Assembly (NCBI RefSeq): GCF_902497555.1
Contig: NZ_CABVGP010000001.1
Coordinates: forward strand, 4,382,501-4,446,500
Source of the DNA: Amycolatopsis camponoti
GTDB lineage: Bacteria; Actinomycetota; Actinomycetes; Mycobacteriales; Pseudonocardiaceae
Length of the DNA stretch: 64,000 bases
Reading direction: 5' to 3'
Within the stretch, counting starts at the first letter, position 1, and every line of letters starts with the position of its first letter. The position numbers and the translations under genes were made by a program. Of the stretch, positions 37,112 to 46,533 are shown one piece after another. The notes below the pieces were generated by a model. That model saw only the letters and a program-made list of their open reading frames with translations, had not been told where the DNA came from and did not search any database.

Positions 37112-38047
37112 ATGCAGATCACCTCGGTGGTCAACCAGAAAGGCGGGGTCGGCAAGACCTCACTGAGCGTCGGCACCGCGGCCGCACTGGCCGAACAGGG
37201 CCGGCGGGTGCTGCTGGTCGACCTCGACCCGCAGGGCCACGCGACGACCGAGATGCTCGGGTTGTCCGAGGTGCCCCCGGACCGGCCGAGCCTGGCGAAA
37301 GCGCTGGCCAAGACGTGGAAGGGCCCGATCGAAGAGATCGTCGTCCCGCACCCGCGCAGCAACCTCGGCAAGGGGGGCGCGCTCGACGTCGTGCCGACGT
37401 CGCCGGGGATGTTCGACCTGATCCGGCGGCTCGACTCGTTCCGCGTGCCCGGCTGGCAGCTCGCCCGCGTCATCCAGTTCGCGAACTACGACCACTGCAT
37501 CATCGACTGCCCGCCCGCGCTGGACGTGCTGACGAACAACGCGCTGGCGGCGTCGCACGGGATCCTGGTGCCGGTCCAGCCGGACAAGACGAGCATCCGC
37601 GCGCTGCGGCTGCTGGCCGACCAGGTCCGGTACGTCGAGCAGACCGTGGGGCGGCAGCCGCTGTCGTGGTTCGGCCTGGTGCCGAGCCTCTACCGGCGCC
37701 CGATCTCGCACTACGCGGCGGCCGCGCTGCAGGAGATGTACGAGTTCGGCATCCCGATGCTCTCGCACCTGCCGCTGGGCGTGGTGATGAACGAAGCGGC
37801 CGCGAACGGCGTCCCGGTGACGACGTACGCCCCGGAGACGTTGCAGGCGGTGTCGTTCCGCGAGATCGCCGCCACGCTGGACAGCTACTTGGAGCAGAAC
37901 CAGGCTCCGGCGGTCGTGCCGGCCGACGAGGAGTTCGTCTTCGAGGACTTCATCTCCGAGGTGGCGGTGGCCCGCAACGTCAACGACAACGGCGCCCGCA
38001 AGGGGCTGTACGACCTGCTGCCGAAGAAGCCCAACCGGCCTCGGTGA
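37112..38047 (+). CDS. ParA-like P-loop ATPase (no ParB partner)
   Basis: 311 residues. The deviant Walker A motif QKGGVGKT stands near residues 10-17, with VLLVDLDPQGHATTE and IIDCPPALDVLTNNALAA completing the MinD/ParA core. The C-terminus is short. No parB or parS-like cluster is adjacent, so it is an orphan that may position a cellular structure rather than segregate DNA. The ATG at 37112 has GAGGAG upstream, and a TAACCT -10 lies at about 37072. A strong terminator follows. Confidence 0.85.
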   Translation: MQITSVVNQKGGVGKTSLSVGTAAALAEQGRRVLLVDLDPQGHATTEMLGLSEVPPDRPSLAKALAKTWKGPIEEIVVPHPRSNLGKGGALDVVPTSPGMFDLIRRLDSFRVPGWQLARVIQFANYDHCIIDCPPALDVLTNNALAASHGILVPVQPDKTSIRALRLLADQVRYVEQTVGRQPLSWFGLVPSLYRRPISHYAAAALQEMYEFGIPMLSHLPLGVVMNEAAANGVPVTTYAPETLQAVSFREIAATLDSYLEQNQAPAVVPADEEFVFEDFISEVAVARNVNDNGARKGLYDLLPKKPNRPR

Positions 38048-38049
38048 GC

Positions 38050-38086
38050 TTCGCGCGGGCGGGAAGCGGTTCCCCGCCCGCGCGAA
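38050..38086. terminator. Bidirectional terminator between the ParA-like gene and hisG
   Basis: A perfect 14-bp stem, TTCGCGCGGGCGGG/CCCGCCCGCGCGAA, with a 9-nt loop fills the 42-bp gap between the convergent genes. Confidence 0.8.
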
Positions 38087-38089
38087 CGC

Positions 38090-38935
38090 TCAGAGACGGC
38101 AGGAGCGGATGTCCGACGCCAGGATCGCCTTGGCACCGACCTCGGCCAGCTCGTCCATGATCAGGTTGACCTTCTTGCGCGACACCATCGCCCGCACGGC
38201 CACCCAGTCGTCGTCGGCCAGCGGCGCCACCGTCGGCGACTCCAGGCCCGGCGTGATCGCGATGGCCCGCTCGACCAGCGTCCGCGGGCAGTCGTAGTCC
38301 AGCATCATGTACTGCTGCGCGAACACGACCCCGCGCAGCCGCGCGGCCAGCTGCGATTTCGCCTTGCTCTCCGCGGTGCCCTTGCGCTGCAGCAGTACGG
38401 CTTCCGACACGCAGATCGGGTCGCCGAACGCGACCAGGTTGTTCTGCCGCAGGGACCGGCCGGACTCGACGACGTCCGCGATCGCGTCCGCCACGCCCAG
38501 CTGGATCGAGATCTCGACCGCGCCGTCGAGCCGGATGACCTCGGCCTCGACGCCGTGGCGGGCGAGGTCCTCGCGGACCAGCCGCGGGTACGACGTCGCG
38601 AGCCGCTTGCCGTGCAGGTCGGCCGGCTTCCAGTCCCGGCCGGCCGGCGCGGCGTAGCGGAACGTCGAACCGCCGAAGCCCAGCGCCTGGACCTCCTCCA
38701 CCGGCGCGCCGGAGTCGAGCGCGAGGTCCCGGCCGGTGATGCCGAGGTCGAGGTCACCCGAGCCGACGTAGATCGCGATGTCCTTGGGGCGCAAGAAGAA
38801 GAACTCGACCTCGTTGACGGTGTCGAGCACCGTCAGGTCACGCTGCTCATGCCGCTTCCGGTAGCCCGCCTCGCCGAGCATCTCCGTCGCCGCGGCGGCG
38901 AGGGCTCCCTTGTTCGGCACGGCAACACGCAGCAT
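38090..38935 (-). CDS. hisG: HisG, ATP phosphoribosyltransferase (long form)
   Basis: 281 residues, the long form with a C-terminal regulatory domain that binds histidine (from about residue 210, [14 protein letters not shown] in reverse order of the gene's end). The catalytic part begins [12 protein letters not shown] and includes [10 protein letters not shown] and the PRPP loop region [10 protein letters not shown]. It catalyses the first step of histidine synthesis. The ATG at 38935 has GAGGAGAG upstream. hisE lies 35 bp upstream on the same strand, so hisE-hisG form an operon as in Rv2121c-Rv2122c. Confidence 0.94.
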   Translation of the reverse strand: MLRVAVPNKGALAAAATEMLGEAGYRKRHEQRDLTVLDTVNEVEFFFLRPKDIAIYVGSGDLDLGITGRDLALDSGAPVEEVQALGFGGSTFRYAAPAGRDWKPADLHGKRLATSYPRLVREDLARHGVEAEVIRLDGAVEISIQLGVADAIADVVESGRSLRQNNLVAFGDPICVSEAVLLQRKGTAESKAKSQLAARLRGVVFAQQYMMLDYDCPRTLVERAIAITPGLESPTVAPLADDDWVAVRAMVSRKKVNLIMDELAEVGAKAILASDIRSCRL

Positions 38936-38970
38936 TTCGCTTCTCTCCTCGTTCAGCGGTGGACCACCCG

Positions 38971-39234
38971 TCACAGGTAGCGGTAGACGTCCTCGGTCGA
39001 CAGGCCGCGGCCGAGCATCAGCACCTGCAGCCGGTACAGCAGCTGGGAAATCTCCTCGGCCAGGCGCTCGTCGGACTCGTGCTCGGCGGCGATCCACACC
39101 TCGCCGGCTTCCTCGAGCACCTTCTTGCCCTGGGCGTGCACTCCGGCGTCGAGGGCGACGACGGTGCCGGACCCGTCGGGACGGGTACGCGCGCGCTCGG
39201 CAAGCTCCGCGAACAGCTCATCGAAGGTCTTCAC
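38971..39234 (-). CDS. hisE: HisE, phosphoribosyl-ATP pyrophosphatase
   Basis: 87 residues, a single all-alpha MazG-like domain. The metal-binding helix [17 protein letters not shown] and the [15 protein letters not shown] helix carry the conserved Glu/Asp residues. The enzyme hydrolyses phosphoribosyl-ATP to phosphoribosyl-AMP in step two of histidine synthesis. It is not fused to HisI, as in other actinobacteria. The start is GTG at 39234. Confidence 0.93.
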   Translation of the reverse strand: MKTFDELFAELAERARTRPDGSGTVVALDAGVHAQGKKVLEEAGEVWIAAEHESDERLAEEISQLLYRLQVLMLGRGLSTEDVYRYL

Positions 39235-39300
39235 GGTCTGCAGATCCTTCCACCCCGGTCCCGTCCCCGCTGCCCCGGGCCGGTCCGGATGCCGCCGATC

Positions 39301-39807
39301 TCACACCGAAGTGGACGCTTCCTCCCGAGGAGTGGGACACCGTTCGAAGTCGAGCAGGTACCGCTTGCGTTCGAGGCCGCCGCCGTACCCGGTGAGCGAA
39401 CCGGTCGAGCCGACCAGCCGGTGGCACGGGACGATGATCGAGATCGGGTTCTTGCCGTTGGCCAGGCCGACCGCCCGCGCGGCCGCCGGCTTGCCGAGCA
39501 GCTGGGCCAGCTCACCGTACGACGCCGTTTCGCCGTACGGGATCTCGAGCAGCGCCGACCACACCGAACGCTGGAACGGCGTCCCGCGGAAGGCCAGCGG
39601 AAGGTCGAACTCGCGGCGCTGCCCGGCGAAGTACTCCCCGAGCTGGGTCTCCGTGCGGGCGAAGACCTCGCCCGCGCCAGGGTCGCCGAACGTCGGCTCG
39701 GCCGGGCGGTGGCGCTGCTCGTGCATGTACAGCCCGCAGAGGGCGTCGTCTTCGGCGACCAGCGTCAGCGGGCCGCACGGACTGTCCACGACCGTGTGGG
39801 AACGCAT
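39301..39807 (-). CDS. ogt: Methylated-DNA-protein-cysteine methyltransferase (Ogt)
   Basis: 168 residues. The acceptor cysteine is in the family motif IIVPCHRL, with the DNA-binding helix YGELAQLLGKPAAARAVG and the following GSTGSLTGYGGGLERKRYLL. It removes O6-alkyl groups from guanine in a suicide reaction. The gene lies 9 bp downstream of ada-alkA on the same strand, giving an adaptive-response operon as in mycobacteria. The start is the ATG at 39807. Confidence 0.95.
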   Translation of the reverse strand: MRSHTVVDSPCGPLTLVAEDDALCGLYMHEQRHRPAEPTFGDPGAGEVFARTETQLGEYFAGQRREFDLPLAFRGTPFQRSVWSALLEIPYGETASYGELAQLLGKPAAARAVGLANGKNPISIIVPCHRLVGSTGSLTGYGGGLERKRYLLDFERCPTPREEASTSV

Positions 39808-39816
39808 GGGGATCTC

Positions 39817-41292
39817 CTAGGCGGCGGGCATCCGGTTGATGGCGTGGTCGCCGGTGGCCCACAGGTGCTGGGTGGCGTAGGCGCGCCAGGGCCGCCACGC
39901 CCCGGAGCGGGCGACGACGGCCGCCTGGCCGCCCAGGCCGAGGGTCTCCGCGGCGTACTTGATGCCGAGGTCGGTGGGGAGGAACGCGTCCGGGTCGCCG
40001 AGGGCGCGCATGGCGATGCTCTCGACCGTCCACGGCCCGAACCCGGGCAACGCGCTCAGCGCCGCCCGCGTCGACGCCCAGTCGCTGCCCGCGCCGAGGT
40101 CGAGCCCGTCCGTCAAGGCCGAGACCAGCGCGAGCAGCGTGCGACGGCGGCTGCGCGGCATGGCCAGCGTCTCGGGGTCCAGTGAGGCGAGAGCCGCCGG
40201 TGAAGGGAACAGGTGGGTCAGCCCGCCCTCGGGATCCTCGATCGGCTCGCCGTGCGCGACGACGAGCCGGGCCGCGTGGGTGCGCGCCGCCGCCGTCGAG
40301 ACCTGCTGCCCCAGCACGGCCCGGACGGCGAACTCGGCGCCGTCGACCGTGCGCGGGACGCGGCGCCCCGGCGCGGCCGCGACCAGCGGCGCGAGGAGCG
40401 GATCGGTGGCGAGCTGGTCGTCGACGGCGGTCGGGTCGGCGTCGAGGTCGAGCAACCGGCGGCAGCGGCTGGTGGCGGCCGGCAGGTCCCGCAGGTCGGT
40501 CAGGCTCAGCCGGCAGGCGATGTGACCGTTCTCGGGGCGCAGGGCGACGACGCCGTGGCCGTGCGGCAGCCGCAACGTCCGCCGGTAGGCTCCGTCGCGC
40601 CACTCCTCGACGCCCGGTACGCCGGTCGCGACGAGGTGGCCGAACAGGTTGTCCGGGCAGAGCGGCTTGCGGTAGGGCAGCCGCAGCACGATCGCGCCCG
40701 CCGTGGCGGACCGCTTGCCCTTCGCCCGCTGCCGCAGGTCGGTCGGGGAAAGGGCGAACACCTCGCGGACGGTGTCGTTGAACGTCCGGATGCTGCCGAA
40801 CCCGGCCGCGAGGGCCAGCTCGGTCATCGGCAGCGTGGTCGTCTCGATCAGGGTCCGCGCGGTCTGCGCGCGCTGGGCCCTGGCCAGGGCGAGCGGGCCG
40901 GCGCCCAGCTCGGCGAGCACCTGGCGCTGGACCTGCCGGACGCTGTAGCCGAGCCGGGCGGCGAGACCGTCGACGCCTTCGGTGTCGACGACGCCGTCGG
41001 CGATCAGCCGCATCGCCCGCGCGACGAGATCGGCACGCTCGTTCCACAGCGGCGATCCCGGGCTGGCGTCCGGGCGGCAGCGCTTGCACGCCCGGAACCC
41101 GGCCTGCTGCGCGGCCGCCGCGCTCGGGTAGAAGCTCATGTTCTGCCGCTTGGGCGGCACCACCGGGCAGCTGGGCCGGCAGTAGATCCGGGTGGTCAGG
41201 ACCGCGCAGTAGAACCACCCGTCGAAGCGGGCGTCCTTCCCCTGCACGGCCCGCACGCACCGTTCGAAGTCCTCGTGCACGCGCTCCAGCAT
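39817..41292 (-). CDS. Ada-AlkA fusion: methylation sensor-regulator and DNA glycosylase
   Basis: 491 residues. Residues 1-~80 are the Ada zinc domain with four cysteines (YCRPSCP and CKRCRP) that repairs methylphosphotriesters and becomes activated. Residues ~85-180 are an AraC-type HTH (LAARLGYSVRQVQRQVL). The rest is an AlkA 3-methyladenine glycosylase with the HhH-GPD element (LSALPGFGPWTVESIAMRALGDPDAF) and its catalytic Asp. It senses alkylation and probably activates itself and ogt. ATG start at 41292. The fusion is the usual actinobacterial form. Confidence 0.94.
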   Translation of the reverse strand: MLERVHEDFERCVRAVQGKDARFDGWFYCAVLTTRIYCRPSCPVVPPKRQNMSFYPSAAAAQQAGFRACKRCRPDASPGSPLWNERADLVARAMRLIADGVVDTEGVDGLAARLGYSVRQVQRQVLAELGAGPLALARAQRAQTARTLIETTTLPMTELALAAGFGSIRTFNDTVREVFALSPTDLRQRAKGKRSATAGAIVLRLPYRKPLCPDNLFGHLVATGVPGVEEWRDGAYRRTLRLPHGHGVVALRPENGHIACRLSLTDLRDLPAATSRCRRLLDLDADPTAVDDQLATDPLLAPLVAAAPGRRVPRTVDGAEFAVRAVLGQQVSTAAARTHAARLVVAHGEPIEDPEGGLTHLFPSPAALASLDPETLAMPRSRRRTLLALVSALTDGLDLGAGSDWASTRAALSALPGFGPWTVESIAMRALGDPDAFLPTDLGIKYAAETLGLGGQAAVVARSGAWRPWRAYATQHLWATGDHAINRMPAA

Positions 41293-41339
41293 CGCCGACC
41301 CGCGACGCCGGGGCTAGCGGGAATGCGACACGGCCGTGC

Positions 41340-42002
41340 TCAGCCCAGCAGGGCCGCCAGCGCCGGTACGTCGACGCCCACGAGCGAGTCGCGGAACACG
41401 CGCCGCTCCCCCGGCTCGACCGGGACGTCGTTGGGGATCACCAGCACCGTGCACCCCGCCGCGACGGCCGACTCCGTGCCCGGCGGCGAGTCTTCGACCG
41501 CGACGCACCGCGCCGGGTCGACGCCGAGCAGCTCCGCGCCCTTGAGGTACGGGCGCGGGTGCGGCTTGTTGAGCCCGTCGACCTCGTCACCGCAGACCGT
41601 GACGTCGAAGAAGTCCCGGCCGATCGTGTTCAGCGCCAGCTCGGTCAGTGCGCGTTCGGTCGAGGTGACCAGGGCCGAGCGCAGGCCCGCTTCCCGGACG
41701 GCGGCGAGCGCTTCGCGGGCGCCGGGGCGCCACGGCAGGGCGTCGTCGAACAGTCCCGCGGTGCGGCGGCGGATCTGCTCCCCGGTCGAGGCGACCGCTT
41801 CCGGCGTCACGGGACGGCCGACGACCTCGAGCAGGTACGCCGACGTGTCGTCCATGTTGGACCCGACGAGCGTCATCCGCTGCTCTTCGGAAAGCTTGCC
41901 GCCCAAGGCTTCCGCCGTCTCGTAGAGCGCGACGTCCCACAGCTTCTCGGAGTCGACCAGTGTGCCGTCCATGTCCCAGAGCACGGCGGTCAATCCGTCC
42001 AC
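41340..42002 (-). CDS. HAD-superfamily phosphatase (beta-phosphoglucomutase-like subfamily)
   Basis: 220 residues. Motif I DMDGTLVDSE (nucleophile Asp), motif II LVTSTER, motif III NKPHPRPYL and motif IV AVEDSPPGTESAVAAG are all intact. The cap is a four-helix bundle as in phosphatases for sugar phosphates. The GTG start at 42002 has GAGGGAG 8 nt upstream, and it lies 13 bp downstream of the metH stop codon. Co-transcription with metH is likely. Substrate unknown. Confidence 0.87.
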   Translation of the reverse strand: MDGLTAVLWDMDGTLVDSEKLWDVALYETAEALGGKLSEEQRMTLVGSNMDDTSAYLLEVVGRPVTPEAVASTGEQIRRRTAGLFDDALPWRPGAREALAAVREAGLRSALVTSTERALTELALNTIGRDFFDVTVCGDEVDGLNKPHPRPYLKGAELLGVDPARCVAVEDSPPGTESAVAAGCTVLVIPNDVPVEPGERRVFRDSLVGVDVPALAALLG

Positions 42003-42015
42003 AGTGGATTCTCCC

Positions 42016-45000
42016 TCAGGTGTTGAAGTACTTGGCTTCCGGGTGGTGGCAGACGATCGCGTCGGTCGACTGCTCGGGGTGCAGCTGGTACTCCTCGGAC
42101 AGCTTGACGCCGATGCGGCCCGGCTCGAGGAGCGCGACGATCTTCGCCCGGTCCTCGAGATCGGGACAGGCGCCGTAGCCCAGGGAGAACCTCGCTCCAC
42201 GGTAGCCGAGCTTGAAGAACTCCTCGACGTCGTCCGGGTCCTCTGAGGCGACCGCCACACCGCCGGGGAAGGTCAGCTCGCCCCGGATGCGGCAGTGCCA
42301 GTACTCGGCGAGCGCCTCGGTGAGCTGGACGCCGAGTCCGTGCACCTCGAGGTAGTCGTGGTAGGCGTCGGCGGCGAACAGCTCGTTCGCGTAGTCGGCG
42401 ATCGGCTGGCCCATGGTGACGACGGTGAACGGCACGACGTCCACCTCGCCGGACTCGCGCGGGCGGTAGAAGTCGGCCAGACAGAGCCGGCGGTCGCGGC
42501 GCTGACGCGGGAAGGTGAACCGCACGCGTTCGGGCGCGTCCGGCTCGGGTTCGGTGAGCACGACCAGGTCATCGCCCTCGGCGACGCACGGGAAGTAGCC
42601 GTAGACGACGGCCGCGTGGGCCAGGATGCCGTCCGCGGTCAGCCGGTCGAGCCAGTACCGCAGCCGCGGCCGGCCTTCGGACTCGACGAGCTCGTCGTAC
42701 GTCGGGCCGGCGCCGCCGCGGGCGCCCTTGAGGCCCCACTGCCCCATGAAGGTCGCGCGCTCGTCGAGCATCGCGGCGTAGCCGGCCAGAGGGACTCCCT
42801 TGACCACGCGGCTGCCCCAGAACGGCGGCACCGGCAGCGGGACGTCGGTGGCGACGTCCGACCGCGGGGCCGGCGGCCCTTCGAGGGCTTCCTCCTCGGC
42901 TTTGCGGGCTTTGCGCGCTTCGGCGATCCGCAGCGAGCGTTCGCGGCGTTCCTTGCGCTCCTGCCGCTTCTTCTCCGCGTCGGCGTCCACCCTCGGCGAC
43001 TCCCCGCGCTTCGCCGCCATGATCGCGTCCATCAGCCGCAGTCCCTCGAACGCGTCCCGCGCGTAGCGGACGTCGCCGGAGTAGAGCTCCGAAAGGTCGT
43101 TCTCCACATAGGACCGGGTCAGGGCCGCGCCGCCCAGCAGCACCGGCCAGCGGGCGAAGACGCCCCGGGAGTTCATCTCCTGGAGGTTCTCCTTCATGAT
43201 CACCGTGGACTTCACCAGCAGCCCGGACATCCCGATCGCGTCGGCGCCGTGCTCGTCCGCCGCTTCGAGGATCGTCGTGATCGGCTGCTTGATGCCGAGG
43301 TTGACCACCTCGTAGCCGTTGTTGGACAGGATGATGTCGACGAGGTTCTTGCCGATGTCGTGCACGTCGCCGCGGACGGTCGCCAGCACGATCCGGCCCT
43401 TGCCCGTGTCGTCGCCGGTCTCCATGTGCGGTTCGAGGTGCGCGACGGCCGCCTTCATCACCTCGGCGGACTGCAGCACGAACGGCAGCTGCATCTGCCC
43501 GGACCCGAACAGCTCGCCGACGGTCTTCATGCCGGACAGCAGCGTGTCGTTGATGATCTCCAGCGCGGGCCGCTGCTCCAGGGCCGCGTCGAGGTCGTCC
43601 GTCAGGCCGTTGCGCTCGCCGTCGACGATCCGGCGTTCGAGGCGCTCGAACAACGGCAGCGCGGCCAGCTCCTCCGCGCGGGAAGCTCGGGTCGACGCCG
43701 CGCTGACGCCCTCGAACAGGGCCATCAGCTCCTGCAGCGGGTCGTAGCCTTCGCGGCGGCGGTCGTAGACGAGGTCCAGGGCCACCGCGCGCCGGTCGTC
43801 CGGGATCCGCGCCATCGGCAGGATCTTCGACGCGTGCACGATCGCGGTGTCGAGCCCGGCCTGGACGCACTCGTGCAGGAACACCGAGTTGAGCACCTGC
43901 CGCGCGGCCGGGTTGAGCCCGAAGGAGATGTTCGACAGGCCGAGCGTGGTCTGGACCTCGGGGTGGCGCCGCTTGATCTCGCGGATGGCCTCGATCGTTT
44001 CGATGCCGTCGCGGCGCGACTCCTCCTGGCCGGTGGCGATGGTGAAGGTCAGGGCGTCGATGATGACGTCGGACGTCCGCAGGCCCCACTTGCCGGTGAT
44101 GTCGGCGATCAGCCGGGACGCGATGTCGGCCTTCTTGGCCGCCGTCCGCGCCTGGCCCTCTTCGTCGATGGTGAGGGCGACGACGGCCGCGCCGTACTCG
44201 CTCACCAGGTCCATGACCTGGGTGAACCGGGAATCCGGGCCGTCGCCGTCTTCGTAGTTGACGGAGTTGACCGCGCAGCGCCCGCCGAGGCGCTGCAGGC
44301 CGGCTCGCAGCACCGGGACCTCGGTGGAGTCCAGCATGATCGGCAGGGTCGACGCCGTGGCCAGGCGCCCGGCCAGCTCGGCCATGTCGGCGGTGCCGTC
44401 GCGGCCGACGTAGTCGACGCAGAGGTCGAGCAGGTGGGCGCCGTCGCGGGTCTGCTCGCGGGCGATCTCGACGCAGTCGTCCCAGCGGCCTTCGAGCATC
44501 GCCGTGCGGAACGCCTTGGAGCCGTTGGCGTTGGTGCGTTCGCCGATCATCAGCACGCTGGCGTCCTGCTTGAACGGCACCGCCTGGTACAGCGAGGACA
44601 CGCCGGGCTCGGGACGCGGCCGCCGCGGGACCGGCGCGGTGTCCGCCACCGCGGCGGCGAGCTGCCGGATGTGCTCGTCGGTGGTGCCGCAGCAGCCGCC
44701 GACCAGGCCGACGCCGAACTCGCGCACGAACCCGGTCAGGGCTTCGACCAGGGCTTCCGGGCCGAGCGGGTACACGGCGCCGTCCGGGCCCAGCTCCGGC
44801 AGGCCGGCGTTCGGCATGACCGACAGCGGCACCCGGGCGTGCTTGGCCAGCTGCCGCAGGTGCTCGCTCATCTCGGCGGGCCCGGTGGCGCAGTTGAGCC
44901 CGATCAGGTCGATGCCGAGCGGCTCCAGCGCCGCCAGTGCGGCGCCGACCTCGGTGCCGAGCAGCATGGTGCCGGTCGTTTCGACGGTGATCGAAGCGAG

Positions 45001-45570
45001 GATCGGCACGAACCGCCCTTCGGCCGCCATCGCCCGCTTCGCGCCGATGATCGACGCCTTGGTCTGGAGGATGTCCTGGGTGGTCTCGACGATCACCGCG
45101 TCGACGCCGCCGGCCAGCAGGCCGCGGACTTCCTCCTGGTAGGCGTCCCGCAGCGTGGTGAACGGCGCGTGGCCGAGCGTCGGCAGCTTCGTGCCGGGGC
45201 CGGCCGAGCCGAGGACGAAGCGCGGGCGGTCCGGCGTCGCGAACTCGTCGGCGGTCTCCCGGGCCAGCCGCGCGCCGGCTTCGGCGAGCTCGGCGATGCG
45301 GCCGGTGATGTCGTACTCGGCGAAGTTCGCGAAATTGGCCCCGAAAGTGTTCGTCTCGACGGCGTCCGCGCCCGCCTCCAGGTAGCCCCGGTGCACCGAG
45401 CGGACCACGTCCGGCCGGGTGACGTTGAGGATCTCGTTGCAGCCTTCGAGGCCGTCGAAGTCGTCCAGGCTCAGGTCGTGGGCCTGCAGGGCGGTGCCCA
45501 TCGCGCCGTCGGCCACCAGTACGCGCGAGCGGAGGGCTTCGAGGAACGGCGACGACACCCGGTCGGACAT
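42016..45570 (-). CDS. metH: MetH, cobalamin-dependent methionine synthase
   Basis: 1184 residues in the full four-domain form. The homocysteine domain holds the zinc cysteines (GLNCATGP and GGCCGTT). The pterin (methyl-THF) domain follows, then the cobalamin cap and Rossmann domain with the B12-binding DVHDIGKN (His near residue 735). The C-terminal reactivation domain binds S-adenosylmethionine. It methylates homocysteine to methionine. The ATG at 45570 lies 7 nt after a TACCCT -10, giving a leaderless mRNA. I see no cobalamin riboswitch: only 38 bp separate it from the divergent PAC2 gene. Confidence 0.96.
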   Translation of the reverse strand: MSDRVSSPFLEALRSRVLVADGAMGTALQAHDLSLDDFDGLEGCNEILNVTRPDVVRSVHRGYLEAGADAVETNTFGANFANFAEYDITGRIAELAEAGARLARETADEFATPDRPRFVLGSAGPGTKLPTLGHAPFTTLRDAYQEEVRGLLAGGVDAVIVETTQDILQTKASIIGAKRAMAAEGRFVPILASITVETTGTMLLGTEVGAALAALEPLGIDLIGLNCATGPAEMSEHLRQLAKHARVPLSVMPNAGLPELGPDGAVYPLGPEALVEALTGFVREFGVGLVGGCCGTTDEHIRQLAAAVADTAPVPRRPRPEPGVSSLYQAVPFKQDASVLMIGERTNANGSKAFRTAMLEGRWDDCVEIAREQTRDGAHLLDLCVDYVGRDGTADMAELAGRLATASTLPIMLDSTEVPVLRAGLQRLGGRCAVNSVNYEDGDGPDSRFTQVMDLVSEYGAAVVALTIDEEGQARTAAKKADIASRLIADITGKWGLRTSDVIIDALTFTIATGQEESRRDGIETIEAIREIKRRHPEVQTTLGLSNISFGLNPAARQVLNSVFLHECVQAGLDTAIVHASKILPMARIPDDRRAVALDLVYDRRREGYDPLQELMALFEGVSAASTRASRAEELAALPLFERLERRIVDGERNGLTDDLDAALEQRPALEIINDTLLSGMKTVGELFGSGQMQLPFVLQSAEVMKAAVAHLEPHMETGDDTGKGRIVLATVRGDVHDIGKNLVDIILSNNGYEVVNLGIKQPITTILEAADEHGADAIGMSGLLVKSTVIMKENLQEMNSRGVFARWPVLLGGAALTRSYVENDLSELYSGDVRYARDAFEGLRLMDAIMAAKRGESPRVDADAEKKRQERKERRERSLRIAEARKARKAEEEALEGPPAPRSDVATDVPLPVPPFWGSRVVKGVPLAGYAAMLDERATFMGQWGLKGARGGAGPTYDELVESEGRPRLRYWLDRLTADGILAHAAVVYGYFPCVAEGDDLVVLTEPEPDAPERVRFTFPRQRRDRRLCLADFYRPRESGEVDVVPFTVVTMGQPIADYANELFAADAYHDYLEVHGLGVQLTEALAEYWHCRIRGELTFPGGVAVASEDPDDVEEFFKLGYRGARFSLGYGACPDLEDRAKIVALLEPGRIGVKLSEEYQLHPEQSTDAIVCHHPEAKYFNT

Positions 45571-45577
45571 GCTGAAC

Positions 45578-45602
45578 AGGGTAAGGCCGGTGGTCGTAGG
45601 CT
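45578..45602. promoter_or_regulatory. Divergent -10 elements of metH and the PAC2 gene
   Basis: TACCCT on the minus strand (45578-45583) ends 7 nt before the metH ATG. TAGGCT on the plus strand (45597-45602) ends 6 nt before the PAC2 GTG. Both genes should make leaderless transcripts from a 38-bp intergenic region. Confidence 0.5.
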
Positions 45603-45608
45603 GGTCCG

Positions 45609-46514
45609 GTGAGTGAGCCCGACGACGAGACCCCGCGGCCGCCCGGCGACCGCACCGAACCCTCCCGGCCGCTGATGGTGGTCGCCTTCGAAGGCTGGAA
45701 CGACGCAGGTGACGCGGCCAGCCGGGCGGTCGAGCACCTGCAGCTGAACTGGGACGCCACGCCACTGGCCGAACTGGAGCCCGACGACTACTACGACTTC
45801 CAGGTCAGCCGCCCGACCGTCCGCATGGTGGACGGCGTCACTCGACGGGTGGACTGGCCGACGACAACGCTGTCGGTGTGCCGCCCGGACGGGTTCGACC
45901 GCGACGTGGTCCTCGTGCAGGGCCCCGAGCCGAACATGCGCTGGCGCGCCTTCTGCGCCGAGCTGCTGGAGCACATCAAGCAGCTGGACGTCGCGACCGT
46001 GGTGACCCTCGGCGCGCTGCTCGCCGACACCGCGCACACACGCCCGGTCCCGGTCACCGGGACGGCGTACGACAAGGACACCGCGTCGCTCTACGGGCTC
46101 GAGATGAACAACTACCAGGGCCCCACCGGCATCGTCGGGATCCTGCAGGACTACTGCGTGCAGGCGGGCATCCCGGCCGTGTCGATCTGGGCCGCGGTGC
46201 CGCACTACGTGTCGCACCCGCCGTCCCCGAAGGCGACGCTGGCGCTGCTGCACAAGCTGGAGGACATCCTCGACGTCGAGATCCCGCTGGGCGCACTGCC
46301 CGAGCAGTCCGAGGAGTGGCAGCGCACGGTCAGCGAGATGGCCGACGAGGACGAAGAGATCAGCGAGTACGTCCGCGGGCTCGAAGAGCGCGGCGACGCG
46401 CAGACCGAGGTCGAGCCCGAGGAGGTCAGCGGCGACAAGATCGCCGCCGAGTTCGAGCGCTACCTCCGCCGCCGCGGCCGAGGCGGCGGACAGGAAGGCT
46501 TCGGCCTGCGCTGA
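45609..46514 (+). CDS. PAC2-family protein
   Basis: 301 residues. The PAC2 core runs through MVVAFEGWNDAGDAASRAVEHL, VLVQGPEPNMRWRAFC, VVTLGALLADTAHTRPVPVTG and GPTGIVGILQDYC. The family is related to the eukaryotic proteasome assembly chaperone PAC2 and is conserved in actinobacteria next to metH (Rv2125). No function is proven in bacteria that I know of; a link to proteasome assembly is an attractive but untested idea. The GTG start at 45609 is leaderless by promoter position. Confidence 0.85.
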   Translation: MSEPDDETPRPPGDRTEPSRPLMVVAFEGWNDAGDAASRAVEHLQLNWDATPLAELEPDDYYDFQVSRPTVRMVDGVTRRVDWPTTTLSVCRPDGFDRDVVLVQGPEPNMRWRAFCAELLEHIKQLDVATVVTLGALLADTAHTRPVPVTGTAYDKDTASLYGLEMNNYQGPTGIVGILQDYCVQAGIPAVSIWAAVPHYVSHPPSPKATLALLHKLEDILDVEIPLGALPEQSEEWQRTVSEMADEDEEISEYVRGLEERGDAQTEVEPEEVSGDKIAAEFERYLRRRGRGGGQEGFGLR

Positions 46515-46533
46515 TCCACGCCGAGCCGAGCCG

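Noticed and set aside
37112..38047. Chromosome partition locus or plasmid origin
   Set aside because: Only a ParA-like ATPase is present. No ParB gene, parS-like repeats, dnaA boxes or replication gene were seen nearby.
39817..41292. Separate AraC regulator and glycosylase genes
   Set aside because: The frame is continuous from the Ada zinc domain to the HhH-GPD domain, so this is one fusion protein.
45571..45608. Cobalamin riboswitch for metH
   Set aside because: Only 38 bp separate metH from the divergent PAC2 gene, and both -10 boxes fit in that space; there is no room for a riboswitch.
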